Source of the DNA: Phormidium sp. FACHB-1136
GTDB lineage: Bacteria; Cyanobacteriota; Cyanobacteriia; Phormidesmidales; Phormidesmidaceae
DNA length: 64,000 nucleotides
Direction of reading: 5' to 3'
Assembly (NCBI RefSeq): GCF_014697375.1
Contig: NZ_JACJRS010000022.1
Span: 1 to 64,000, forward strand
This document shows positions 34,421 through 42,987 of this stretch, in pieces (the first letter of the stretch is position 1; each line of letters starts with the position of its first letter). Position numbers and translations under genes: made by a program. Below the pieces are notes generated by a model. The model did no database searches and was not told the DNA's origin. It worked only from the letters and a program-made list of their open reading frames with translations.

Positions 34421-37400
34421 ATGCTAGACCAGTCGAATCGTGGCATTCACATTCAAGAGAGTGCGGTGGGCAGTGCCATTGTTTCCGGCGATGGCAACAC
34501 GATCTATGTGATTCACCAAACTACCCCGCCGCAACCGGAAGCCCCCGCCGATACCCCCGCCCAGCTTGGCCCCAATCCCTACAAGGGGCTGGCCGCCTTT
34601 ACAGAGCAGGACGGCGACCGCTACTTTGGCCGCGAAGCCCAGGTGGAACGGCTCTGGGAACGGTTTCAACGACTGGTGGAGCAGTCGGCGGTGCCCCGGT
34701 TGTTGCCGATTCTGGGGCCATCGGGTTCTGGCAAGTCTTCTTTGGCGCGGGCGGGGTTGATTCCGGCCTTGGCCCAGCGGCCCCTGTTGGGCAAGGCCCA
34801 GATGCGGGTGGCGGTGCTGGTGCCCGGTAGCCATCCCCTGGAGGCGCTGGCGGGGGTGCTGGCTAAAACGGCAACCCAAGACCCCATGCCCGTCACCAAA
34901 ACGCGGGAATTTGCCACGGAGCTAGGCATCGCCACCCCAGAAGGCACCTACGACGGCCTGCGCCGCATCGCCAGCCTAATTCCCCAAATCCAGGATGCCC
35001 CGCTGGTGGTGCTGGTAGACCAGTTCGAGGAGGTCTATTCCCTCTGTAAGGAGGCTGGGGAACGCCAAGCCTTCATCGACAACCTGCTCACCGCCGCCCA
35101 AGACCCCAGTGCCCAGGTTTCGGTGGTGATCACTCTCCGCAGCGACTTTTTGGGCGAAACCCAGCGCCACCCAGGGCTGAACCAAATCATCGGGTCTGAC
35201 CAAAGCGTGATTGTGCCCGCCATGACCACGGCGGAACTGCGCCGCGCCATTGCTGAACCCGCCAAACGAGCTGGACATCCCCTAGATGAGGCCACGGTGG
35301 ATCTGTTGGTGACGGATACCGAGGGCCGGGAGGGGGCGTTGCCGCTGCTTCAGTTTGCCCTTAGCCGCATTTGGGAGGGGCTGGCCCAGGGGGTGGCCCC
35401 GGCGGAGACCTACCGCCAGATGGGGGGTGTGGGTGGTGCCCTAGCCGGAAAGGCCCAGGAGATCTACGACCACCTCAGCCCAGGGGAACAGGAGACGGCC
35501 CGCCGCATTTTTATCGGCCTGGTGCAACTGGGGGAGGGCACCCGCGACACCCGCCGCCGTGCCCCGGTGGAAAGCCTAATCGCCAGCCAGGATAGCCCGG
35601 AGGCCGTAAAGCAGGTTCTAGCGAGGTTTTCGTCTCCTGGGGCGCGATTGGTAACGTTGGCCAGCCAAGAAAACCAGGATGTGGCGGAAGTGACCCACGA
35701 AGCCCTGTTTGGCCACTGGCAACAGCTCAACGACTGGCTGGACAGCAGCCGCGACGATATTCGCTTTCAGCGCCGCCTAGAAACTGCGGCCCAATATTGG
35801 CACGACCAAGGCAAACCCGCTGGCCTGCTGTGGCGACCGCCCGACCTGGATTTGCTGCGTAGCTTTGCCCAGCACCACCAGGGCGATATGACGACCCTAG
35901 ATATGTCCTTTTTTACCGCCGCTGACCAAGCCGAACGGCAAGAAAAGCGCCTAAAACGCCTGGGAACCGCTGGACTGGCTGCGGGTCTAGTTTTAACAAC
36001 CACGTTGACGGGGTTTGCGGGGTACCAGGTACGACGGGCTGAGTTGCGACAGATTGAGATTTACGAAACTAATGCTAAAAACCTAGCTGAGAGCGACCCG
36101 CTGGGGAGCATGGTCAGCGGATTGGCGGCGATTAACATTGGGGAGAATCCCTTGACTCACTTTCCTCGCATTGGTGGTGGACAGCGTCTGATATCTACCG
36201 CTGTCCTGGATTTGGGCAATCGTTATGCTCAGTTCACTCGCGTGATCGGGGTTCATGATAGCGGTGTTATGCAAGTAGGCACTACCCCTGATGGAAACCC
36301 AATATTTGGTAATCTCGGCGACTGGGTTCTGTCAGTGGCCATTAGCCCCGATGGGGAGACGATAATCAGCGGGGGAGATTTTGGCGTGGTGCGGCTATGG
36401 AATCGCAGCGGTCAAAGCCTTGGCCAAATAATCACTGGCCACGATGGTGCTGTTAATTCTGTGGCCATCAGCTCTGATGGAGAAACGGTAGTCAGCGGGG
36501 GGGATGATGGCACGATGCGATTGTGGAGTCTTAGTGGTCAATCCCTCGGCCAACCCATCATTGGTCACGACGGTGCTGTTAATTCTGTGGCCATCAGCTC
36601 CAATGGGGAAACGGTGATTAGTGGGGGGGATGACGGCACGGTGCGATTGTGGAGTCTTAGTGGCCAATCCCTCAGCCAACCCATCATTGGTCACGACGGT
36701 GCTGTTAATTCTGTGGCCATCAGCTCCAATGGGGAAACGGTGATTAGCGGGGGGGATGATGGCACGGTGCGATTGTGGAGCCTTAGTGGCCAATCCCTCG
36801 GCCAACCCATCATTGGTCACGACGGTGCTGTTAATTCTGTGGCCATTAGCTCCGATGGGGAAACGGTGGTTAGCGGGGGGACTGATGGCACGGTGCGACT
36901 GTGGAGGCTCAGCGGCCAACCCCTTGGCCAATCCATCATTAGCCACGATGGTGCTGTTAACTCTGTCGTCATTAGCTCCGATGGGGAAATGATAGGTAGT
37001 GGAGGGACTGATGGCACGGTGCGACTATGGAATCGTAGTGGTCAGCCCCTCAGCCAACCCATGACGGGCCATAACGGCAATATCACTTCTGTGGCCATTA
37101 GTCCGGATGGGGAAACAGTGGTCAGTGGGGGCTTTGATGGCACAGTACGGTTGTGGGATCAAAACAGTAAATCGCTGGAGCAACCCATAACTGGTCATGA
37201 CGACTGGGTCACTTCTGTGGACATTAGCTTAGATGGGAAAACAGTAGTTAGTGGAAGTGCGGATAGCACCGTGCGGCTATGGGATAGTGGTGGTCAACCC
37301 TTGGGCCAACCCATGACTGGCCATGATGAGTGGGTTAGGGCTGTAGCCATTAGTTCTGATGGAGCAATAGTGGTTAGTGGAGGTTCTGATGGCACCGTGC

Positions 37401-38170
37401 GGCTGTGGAATCGTAACGGCCAACCTTTAGGCCAGCCCTTAACTGGTCATGGGGAGCGAGTTACAGTAGCCATTAGTTCTGATGGAGCAATAGTGGTTAG
37501 TGGAGGTTCTGATGGCACCGTGCGGCTGTGGAATCGCATGGGAGAACCCCTAGGAAAGCCTATGACTGGACATGAAGGCTGGGTCAATGCTGTGGCCATT
37601 AGCCCTGACGGGGAGACCATAGTGAGTGGGGGATATGACGGCACAGTACGACTGTGGGATCGCAATGGCCAACCCCTGAGTCAGCCCTTAACTGGCCACA
37701 GGGGTCAAATCTATTCTGTAGCTTTTAGCCCTGACGGGGAGACTATAGTGAGTGGGGGACATGACGGCACAGTACGACTGTGGGATCGCAATGGTCAATT
37801 CTTAAGCAAATCTCTAACTCGCCATAGAGGTTGGGTCAGCTCCGTGGCAGTTAGCCCTGATGGGGAAACGATAGTGAGTGGGGGATATGACAGCACAATA
37901 CGACTATGGGATCGCAGCGGTCAGCCTTTGGGGCAACCGATAACAGGCCATTATGGTGGTGTTAATGCTGTTGTCTTCAGCCCCGATGGGAAAACCATTG
38001 TCAGTGGCAGTGATGATGGCACGATACGGCTGTGGCCCTTGTGGCTGGCAGAGGTGGGCTGGGTAAACTACACCTGTAACCGCATTCGGGGCTACCTTGT
38101 CGCCAAAAGCGAAACCGACGAAACAGTGAGGGTAGCGCGGCGCACCTGTGAGCGGTCGGCTTGGCGGTAG
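34421..38170 (+). CDS. nSTAND1-WD40 protein with N-terminal motif (conflict/signalling)
   Basis: A 1249-residue STAND-type NTPase. Residues 1-32 carry the motif RGIHIQESAVGSAIVSGDGN shared with the small gene at 33067. An nSTAND1 NTPase domain follows: NPYKGLAAFTEQDGDRYFGR, Walker A GPSGSGKSS (about residue 100) and Walker B-like VVLVDQFEEV, then the winged-helix and helical region. After a transmembrane-like stretch (GTAGLAAGLVLTTTLTGFAG, about residue 515) come 14 WD40 repeats from about residue 625 to 1215, enough for two seven-blade propellers. Units 2 to 5 are nearly identical at DNA level, with a 126-bp period. There is no recognisable effector domain, so a partner protein probably supplies it. 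Such architectures are held to act in cell death or immunity. Confidence 0.9.
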   Translation: MLDQSNRGIHIQESAVGSAIVSGDGNTIYVIHQTTPPQPEAPADTPAQLGPNPYKGLAAFTEQDGDRYFGREAQVERLWERFQRLVEQSAVPRLLPILGPSGSGKSSLARAGLIPALAQRPLLGKAQMRVAVLVPGSHPLEALAGVLAKTATQDPMPVTKTREFATELGIATPEGTYDGLRRIASLIPQIQDAPLVVLVDQFEEVYSLCKEAGERQAFIDNLLTAAQDPSAQVSVVITLRSDFLGETQRHPGLNQIIGSDQSVIVPAMTTAELRRAIAEPAKRAGHPLDEATVDLLVTDTEGREGALPLLQFALSRIWEGLAQGVAPAETYRQMGGVGGALAGKAQEIYDHLSPGEQETARRIFIGLVQLGEGTRDTRRRAPVESLIASQDSPEAVKQVLARFSSPGARLVTLASQENQDVAEVTHEALFGHWQQLNDWLDSSRDDIRFQRRLETAAQYWHDQGKPAGLLWRPPDLDLLRSFAQHHQGDMTTLDMSFFTAADQAERQEKRLKRLGTAGLAAGLVLTTTLTGFAGYQVRRAELRQIEIYETNAKNLAESDPLGSMVSGLAAINIGENPLTHFPRIGGGQRLISTAVLDLGNRYAQFTRVIGVHDSGVMQVGTTPDGNPIFGNLGDWVLSVAISPDGETIISGGDFGVVRLWNRSGQSLGQIITGHDGAVNSVAISSDGETVVSGGDDGTMRLWSLSGQSLGQPIIGHDGAVNSVAISSNGETVISGGDDGTVRLWSLSGQSLSQPIIGHDGAVNSVAISSNGETVISGGDDGTVRLWSLSGQSLGQPIIGHDGAVNSVAISSDGETVVSGGTDGTVRLWRLSGQPLGQSIISHDGAVNSVVISSDGEMIGSGGTDGTVRLWNRSGQPLSQPMTGHNGNITSVAISPDGETVVSGGFDGTVRLWDQNSKSLEQPITGHDDWVTSVDISLDGKTVVSGSADSTVRLWDSGGQPLGQPMTGHDEWVRAVAISSDGAIVVSGGSDGTVRLWNRNGQPLGQPLTGHGERVTVAISSDGAIVVSGGSDGTVRLWNRMGEPLGKPMTGHEGWVNAVAISPDGETIVSGGYDGTVRLWDRNGQPLSQPLTGHRGQIYSVAFSPDGETIVSGGHDGTVRLWDRNGQFLSKSLTRHRGWVSSVAVSPDGETIVSGGYDSTIRLWDRSGQPLGQPITGHYGGVNAVVFSPDGKTIVSGSDDGTIRLWPLWLAEVGWVNYTCNRIRGYLVAKSETDETVRVARRTCERSAWR
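36420..36940 (+). repeat. 126-bp tandem repeats, WD40 units 2-5
   Basis: The segment GGTCACGACGGTGCTGTTAA recurs at 36563, 36689 and 36815, exactly 126 bp apart, with near-identical DNA between. Each unit codes for 42 residues, GHDGAVNSVAISS(D/N)GETV.. to RLWSLSGQSL.QPII. The other units of the protein are more diverged. This points to recent unit duplication or gene conversion. Confidence 0.88.
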
Positions 38171-38172
38171 GG
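38152..38172 (+). repeat. 21-bp direct repeat, copy 1 (end of STAND gene)
   Basis: A 21-bp sequence starting GCGGTCGGCTTGGCGG that covers the last codons and stop of the STAND gene. It recurs without a mismatch at 38864-38884, 712 bp downstream. The two copies bracket the DUF4926 and VapB genes. Confidence 0.85.
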
Positions 38173-38308
38173 TTTGGCCAAAAGGGCGGGTATGGCATGA
38201 AATTGAAGACCCAATCCTTGGCCCCAAGGGTGCTCTGCTTGTTGTTACAGTGTGGATAGAACGTGCTAAGGACAACATTATCCAGTTCGTCACGCTCAAA
38301 CCAAAGCG

Positions 38309-38617
38309 ATGAAAGACTCTGAAATTCCCCTGTATAGCCGCGTTTCCCTGAATCGAGACTTCCCGGAGTACCACCTGCGGCAGGGCGATATTGCCACCTT
38401 CATTGATACCCTCCCCGCCCCAGACGACGGCGAAGCGGGCTGTATCCTGGAGGTCTTTAACGCCCTCGGCGAATCGGTGGATGTGGTGACGGTGCCCCAA
38501 TCGGCAATGGCCCCATTACGTCCAGACGACATTCTGACCGTGCGATCTCGACTGGAAAAGGAGACCCCCCGGTCTGGAGAAACCAGTACCCTAGAGGTAG
38601 ATCGCCCAGAGGTTTAG
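38309..38617 (+). CDS. DUF4926 family protein
   Basis: A 102-residue soluble protein whose first 75 residues match DUF4926 (YSRVSLNRDFPEYHLRQGDI, ATFIDTLP, GCILEVFNALGESVDV, VTVPQSAMAPLRPDDIL), a small beta-rich domain frequent in cyanobacteria and often next to toxin-antitoxin genes. The last ~25 residues are charged and Ser/Thr-rich and go beyond the domain. Function is unknown. The VapB-type gene begins 2 bp after its stop, so the two are most likely translated from one message. Both sit between the 21-bp direct repeats. Confidence 0.82.
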   Translation: MKDSEIPLYSRVSLNRDFPEYHLRQGDIATFIDTLPAPDDGEAGCILEVFNALGESVDVVTVPQSAMAPLRPDDILTVRSRLEKETPRSGETSTLEVDRPEV

Positions 38618-38619
38618 CC

Positions 38620-38853
38620 ATGGAAACCACCCCATTACTGACAAATGACAATGGCCAGGTCGTGGTTTTGCCTGCGGCCTTCCATCTCAACGGCACAGAG
38701 GTTTACATCAAAAAAGTCGGTAATGCTATCGTTCTGCTCAGCACCGATCAGCCCTGGCAACCCCTGTTTGATAGCCTCAGCCACTTCACGGATGACTTTA
38801 TGTCCACCCGCGAACAGCCGCCCTTGGAAGATCGGGAGCCGTTGTTTGAATGA
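38620..38853 (+). CDS. VapB/AbrB-type antitoxin without an adjacent toxin
   Basis: A 77-residue protein with a swapped-hairpin AbrB/MazE N-terminus (LTNDNGQVVVLPAAFHLNGT followed by EVYIKKVGNAIVLL) and a C-terminal toxin-binding tail (DSLSHFTDDFMSTREQPPLE). This is the usual VapB antitoxin form that binds its own promoter and its VapC partner. Here the 2-bp upstream neighbour is a DUF4926 gene and no PIN toxin follows: after the stop there are 10 bases and then the second 21-bp repeat. It is an orphan antitoxin or the remnant of a larger pair. Confidence 0.83.
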   Translation: METTPLLTNDNGQVVVLPAAFHLNGTEVYIKKVGNAIVLLSTDQPWQPLFDSLSHFTDDFMSTREQPPLEDREPLFE

Positions 38854-38863
38854 AATATTGTGG

Positions 38864-38884
38864 GCGGTCGGCTTGGCGGTAGGG
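38864..38884 (+). repeat. 21-bp direct repeat, copy 2
   Basis: Perfect copy of 38152-38172, located just after the VapB stop and before the end of the HsdR_N gene. The presence of the same sequence at the end of the STAND gene suggests a duplication or insertion of the DUF4926-VapB segment at this point. Confidence 0.85.
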
Positions 38885-38889
38885 CTGGT

Positions 38890-39528
38890 CTAATCGCTCT
38901 GGGGTTCGGCCACGACCACCTGCCCAATCCGCTTCATCACCTTCAGCACCTCATAAAGGTCATTCTCCGGATTGACTAAAGAAAATAGGCGAGAGTTGGT
39001 ATACTGAGGCGTTTTCGCCAGCTTCAGAAACAAAGAACTCTGGCCATTGCTCACCATGGCAAACGTAGGCTGGCCCAACTCAGGATTTGCCAGCATGTAA
39101 GCCAGCGCCTGCCCCATCGCCACATTCACGTCAAAATCACTGCGCTTCGCCTCCAGCACCAAGATCCAAAACCGATCCCTCAGCACCAAAACATCGATCC
39201 TGCCGCGAATCATTTGCCCCTCGTCCTCAACGGCAATGTCAACACTCACCTCCGAACGAATATGAAACGGGTCATCGTAGAAACCCGCCCTATCCAACAG
39301 GGGCGAAAGCACCACCATCTTGACGCTGTTTTCTAACAATGGCCTCCTTTTGAGGAGGAGCTTGAAATGGGTTTTCACCCGATCAAGATATTGCTTTTCT
39401 AGCTCGGTCAGTTCCCCTAGCCCCTGTGTCCATTCCAGAAAAAAATCTGGCTGGGTTGCTTCTCGCAGGTCATAGCGCTCTTCGAGCAGGGCGATAGAAA
39501 TTTGGCTGGCAGGAATAATGCTGCCCAT
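38890..39528 (-). CDS. HsdR_N-like restriction-type endonuclease domain protein
   Basis: A 212-residue single-domain protein that resembles the N-terminal nuclease part of type I restriction R subunits as found standing alone in cyanobacteria. The PD-(D/E)XK core is visible: the RGRIDVLVL strand with Asp and the ILVLEAKRSDFDV strand with E-x-K. Helices with YMLANPELGQPTFAMVSNG follow. No helicase or specificity gene accompanies it. ATG at 39528 (MGSIIPASQISIALLEERYD) is preferred; a start 18 codons up (39582) would add an unlikely tail. It closes the accessory island before dnaA. Confidence 0.78.
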   Translation of the reverse strand: MGSIIPASQISIALLEERYDLREATQPDFFLEWTQGLGELTELEKQYLDRVKTHFKLLLKRRPLLENSVKMVVLSPLLDRAGFYDDPFHIRSEVSVDIAVEDEGQMIRGRIDVLVLRDRFWILVLEAKRSDFDVNVAMGQALAYMLANPELGQPTFAMVSNGQSSLFLKLAKTPQYTNSRLFSLVNPENDLYEVLKVMKRIGQVVVAEPQSD

Positions 39529-39655
39529 AGCATCTTGCGAAGGGGACAGAGCGCGGCGGTGACAGGAGCCTGGGGCTAGCACTGTAGCCTAATCTGAGTT
39601 CGGGATAAGCCAAAGGCTTCAATCGCTAGAAACCCGCTTCTGGCAACGACGCTGG

Positions 39656-39746
39656 CCCTCACCCTAAATCCCTCTCCCCAAGGGAGAGGGACTTTGAAAC
39701 TCTAGCTCCCCCTCTCCCCGTGGGAGAGGGGGCGGGGGGGTGAGGG
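39656..39746. repeat. Third copy of the dispersed double-hairpin repeat
   Basis: A 91-bp element that begins CCCTCACCCTAAATCCCTCT and ends with GGGGGGGTGAGGG, with two hairpins (CCCTCTCCCC-AA-GGGAGAGGG type and CCCCCTCTCCCC-GTGGGAGAGGGGG). Relative to the copy at 18365 it is inverted. It lies between the HsdR_N gene and dnaA (which points towards it), in a 348-bp stretch with no gene. Confidence 0.8.
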
Positions 39747-39930
39747 CTTCCGGGGCATCGGACTACTGAGCTTAACCCGAACTGAGGTTATTTCGGAAAT
39801 ACACCAGGATGAATAGCAACTTATCTGCCAAGTGCCTCAGGGTTGCCTTGCGACCTGCACCCATCGCCCGTTTACGCCCCTCCGCTGGAAGAATGGTGGT
39901 GCCGCGAATGCACCCTAGGAATTCTGGTGA

Positions 39931-41358
39931 TCAACCCCGGCCTGCCACATGGATGCGGTCGCTGAGTTGGCGCACGGTTTGGGCGAGGTCTAGGTCGCGC
40001 TTCAGCAGGCTTTCTACCTTGGTGCAGCTATAGAGCACCGTGGTGTGGTCTTTGCCGCCAAACTCATCGCCAATTTTGGGCAGACTGAGGTCGGTGTGTT
40101 GGCGCATCAGGTACATGCCCATCTGGCGGGCTTGGCTAATTTCCCGTCGCCGCGAGGCTCCCTTTAGGTCTTCGATGGACACATTAAAATGTTCGGCCAC
40201 GGTGGACATCACCACCTGGGGCGAGGCTTCCATCTGTTCCGTGGGCGGGTTGAGCACGGCGGTGAGGTGTTCCACGGTCATCGGCAGGCCGGAGATAGAG
40301 GTGTAGGCGATGGCCCGAATCAGCGCCCCCTCTAGTTCGCGAATATTGGAGGTGTAGCTGGAGGCGATGTATTCGATGGCCTCGCGGGGCAGATGTACCT
40401 GTTCGTATTCGGCTTTTTTCTGCAAAATGGCCACCCGCGTTTCAAAGTCGGGGGGTTGGATATCGGCAATCAGCCCCATGGAAAAGCGGGAAATCAGCCG
40501 CTCTTGCAGCCGCACAATTTGGTGGGGGGGCCGATCCGCCGCCAGCACAATTTGCTTGCCCGCCTCGTGCAGGGTGTTGAAGGTGTGGAAAAACTCCTCC
40601 TGGGTGTATTCCTTGCCCTCAATGAACTGGATATCATCCACCAAGAGAATATCCACATCCCGATAGTGGGATCGGAAGTGCTGCATACTGTCCTTGCGGA
40701 TGGCGGCGATCAGGTCGTTGGTGAACTGCTCCGTAGACACGTAGGCAATTTTGGCGTGGGGGGCAATCTCCTGGCGATAGTGGCCAATGGCCTGCATCAG
40801 GTGGGTTTTGCCCAGCCCCACCCGGCCACAGAGAAACAGCGGATTGAACTCCCGCCCCGGTGCTTCGGCCACGGCCAGGGAGGCGGCATGGGCCATGCGG
40901 TTATTGGCCCCCACCACAAAGCGGTCAAACACGGCCTTGGGGTTGAGGTCGTTGTAGTCGGCGCGGCTGACGTTGGGCAACTCGGTCATGGTGGGGCGGG
41001 GCGGAGCCGCCGGAGTCAACCAGCTTGTCCCACCGCCTGTCCTGCCAGCGTTGCTAGGCATAGATTCCTCCCCAGAGGCCGAGGGCACCTCCAGCGGCGT
41101 CCCGCCCTCTGGGGCCACCACCACCTGAATATCTAAGGGTCGCCCCACCAGCTCTTCCACCACCTGGGCAATGCTGGGCAAATAGTGCTTTTGTACCCAG
41201 TTACGGGCAAAGGGGTTGGGCGTAGAAATCACCAAGGTCGTGTCGCTCAGGGTCTGGGCCTGGGCGGGCTTGATCCAGGTTTCGTAGGTGGGGGAGCTAA
41301 GCTGCTGCTGAAGCCGCTCTAGCACTTGATCCCACAAACGATTGAGAGCCTGATCCAC
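39931..41358 (-). CDS. dnaA: Chromosomal replication initiator DnaA
   Basis: A 475-residue AAA+ protein with the full DnaA layout: domain I ([20 protein letters not shown]), a short Pro/Gly/Ser-rich linker, domain III with Walker [16 protein letters not shown] (about residue 176) and Walker [16 protein letters not shown], and the domain IV DNA-binding helix-turn-helix ([20 protein letters not shown]). It binds DnaA boxes and opens the origin. No cluster of DnaA boxes was seen in the flanking 348 and 185 bp, so the origin is either elsewhere or not evident by eye; dnaA and oriC are often apart in cyanobacteria. Confidence 0.97.
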   Translation of the reverse strand: MDQALNRLWDQVLERLQQQLSSPTYETWIKPAQAQTLSDTTLVISTPNPFARNWVQKHYLPSIAQVVEELVGRPLDIQVVVAPEGGTPLEVPSASGEESMPSNAGRTGGGTSWLTPAAPPRPTMTELPNVSRADYNDLNPKAVFDRFVVGANNRMAHAASLAVAEAPGREFNPLFLCGRVGLGKTHLMQAIGHYRQEIAPHAKIAYVSTEQFTNDLIAAIRKDSMQHFRSHYRDVDILLVDDIQFIEGKEYTQEEFFHTFNTLHEAGKQIVLAADRPPHQIVRLQERLISRFSMGLIADIQPPDFETRVAILQKKAEYEQVHLPREAIEYIASSYTSNIRELEGALIRAIAYTSISGLPMTVEHLTAVLNPPTEQMEASPQVVMSTVAEHFNVSIEDLKGASRRREISQARQMGMYLMRQHTDLSLPKIGDEFGGKDHTTVLYSCTKVESLLKRDLDLAQTVRQLSDRIHVAGRG

Positions 41359-41543
41359 AGCATACCTCGTGATGATGCGACGCCCTTAGACGCCCCCATC
41401 ACCCAGGGCATCCGGCCTAACGCTTGCGGTTCCAAGGGTTAAGGGAAAATAGCCTAACGTGATGAGCCGAACTAAGGAAATTTCTGGATCTCTAGAGTAC
41501 TAGATATACGCCAGGAACGGGGTTACGGATCTACATATAGTGT

Positions 41544-42182
41544 TCATCCCCTCAAAAAATAAAACATTGTCCAAGCGGTCAAAAAATCCGCTGCACTGAG
41601 GGGTTGGCGGGGCGGGGGTAATGCACTCGTGGGCGGTAAATTCCCTAGGCCCGTCACCGTCTGCGGGCTGCGCCAGAGTTGTCGGTGGGGCACCGCTGGA
41701 TCGGCCCAAAAATCCGCCTGCCCCGATCCCAACCGACGGCTGCTGTGGTGGGTAAAGGCATCGTGGCTGAGGCGATGACAGGGAAAAGCCCCAACCCCAG
41801 GCACCCCCCAACCATCGACCAAAAATATGGCCCGCACCGTGCCCCGATAGCGGTGCCAATGATGAGCTAGGGCCACCGCTCCCACACACCCCGCACTAAA
41901 GGCCCACAGGACGAGGTCTGGGGGTTGGGCGCGATGCGGCACTTGGCCCCACGCCTGATCGAGGGATTGGCGCAGGGTATAGGCCGATAGCGGTGCCCAG
42001 GGCGTCTCCATGCCAAGGGAGATGGCGGGGATACGGCTCAGGGTTGGATCCTTGGCCCAAAGGGCGAGTAATGCCTCCGTGTCGCCGGGGGGATGGAATC
42101 CGCCGCAGAGGACAAGTAGAACGGGATGATGTATGGGGGCATCGCTAGTGGTATCTAGGGTGCAATTCAGGGCGACATTCAT
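41544..42182 (-). CDS. Alpha/beta-hydrolase-like protein of unknown function
   Basis: A 212-residue protein with hydrolase-like features: an N-terminal strand and oxyanion-type turn (LLVLCGGFHPPGDTEAL), a nucleophile-elbow-like AFSAGCVGAVAL, and the strand IFLVDGWGVPGV. The elbow reads FSAG rather than GxSxG, so catalytic identity is open. The tail DFLTAWTMFYFLRG is hydrophobic. It matches the type of alpha/beta-hydrolase-like unknowns found in many cyanobacteria; no reaction can be given. Transcribed in the same direction as dnaA, with 185 bp between. Confidence 0.6.
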   Translation of the reverse strand: MNVALNCTLDTTSDAPIHHPVLLVLCGGFHPPGDTEALLALWAKDPTLSRIPAISLGMETPWAPLSAYTLRQSLDQAWGQVPHRAQPPDLVLWAFSAGCVGAVALAHHWHRYRGTVRAIFLVDGWGVPGVGAFPCHRLSHDAFTHHSSRRLGSGQADFWADPAVPHRQLWRSPQTVTGLGNLPPTSALPPPRQPLSAADFLTAWTMFYFLRG

Positions 42183-42604
42183 GATGCAATTTAGGGTAAA
42201 ACCCAGAGCAGATTAAGGGAGGTAGCCAACCGTTGAATTGTGCCCAAGGAAACAGATTAAAACCCATTGAGCAATTCATCGTTTCTGATCAAGTTGTCTG
42301 TTTTTCTGGGGAGAAAATATTTTTCTTTGAAACGTAGCTAGGGCACTATCCTCCATCGATCATCCTGGAAATATCCCTGTTATTACATCGATTACCTTGA
42401 TCCCCAGTTTCTTATTCTCATTCTGGATAAATTGATGGGTCGTTGCTGTGATGGTCTGAATGTCTGAATGAATTGCCTTCATGGAATATTTATACCGCTG
42501 ATGGCTCTAGCATGATCTATCTATCCTGAGATGAGTTTCCCCGCTGTATCCAGAGTCTGACCCCTTTATTTGCCGTATTTTAGACGCTCCCCGGAGTTAT
42601 TTCC
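42183..42604. other. Gene-free region before the small decayed gene
   Basis: No convincing reading frame. The AT-rich middle (42260-42540) would suit promoters for the leftward hydrolase-like gene and the rightward genes, but no motif stands out. Confidence 0.5.
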
Positions 42605-42745
42605 ATGTCCCAAGCTATCGCTAATGTTACCTTGCCCATTGTTGTGGCCAAAATCGAGACGGTGTTGCAAGCCCCCTCCTACCCCCACCCTGGAACTACA
42701 GCGAATACCACCGACCTACGGCAGCGCCTAACCGCCTACCTATGA
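42605..42745 (+). pseudogene. Short reading frame, probably a decayed gene
   Basis: From ATG at 42605 (with CCGGAG 9 bases ahead) it reads SQAIANVTLPIVVAKIETVL for 46 codons and stops at 42745. The opening resembles small cyanobacterial proteins that start with LPIVVAKIE.VL and go on with Y..Q.F..PDLRQ.L.AYVL, and here TTDLRQRLTAYL is present just before the stop. In the next frame the sequence is open to a TAG near 42866, so the original may have been shifted. Low confidence; it could also be a genuine short peptide. Confidence 0.35.
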
Positions 42746-42987
42746 CGACGCCTACCGGTCCTTTACGTCATTCCCATACAGTCCATGGGGACGATGAGGC
42801 CATCGTCACCTGTGCGAACCATCGCCTTGATCGGGAGGTGGCCATGGCCTCCGACTGGTTTGGCTAGAAGCCGCCGGAGCTAGAAACGTTCGGTTCTACC
42901 CATAGCCAAATCGTAGAGGAAAGCCGTAATCTCGCAATAGCCCCCGGCCTAGGTGGCCCTAGCCCCGCTGCGAGTCAGGTAAGTTCA

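Noticed and set aside
34375-34470. Riboswitch or ncRNA shared between 32841 and 34375
   Set aside because: The similarity includes the coding start and motif of the STAND gene, which is better explained by duplication of the gene end than by a conserved RNA.
36420-38050. CRISPR-like array
   Set aside because: The regular period (126 bp) is due to WD40 coding units; there are no short repeats with unique spacers and no cas genes.
40393-41136. 247-codon frame on the plus strand across dnaA
   Set aside because: The product is a Gly/His/Val-rich shadow of dnaA with no domain; the opposite strand carries an unmistakable DnaA.
39780-41543. Replication origin next to dnaA
   Set aside because: No cluster of DnaA boxes (TTATCCACA-like) or AT-rich unwinding element is seen in the flanking gene-free stretches. 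Isolated near-matches elsewhere (such as TGTGGATAG near 38249) do not form a cluster.
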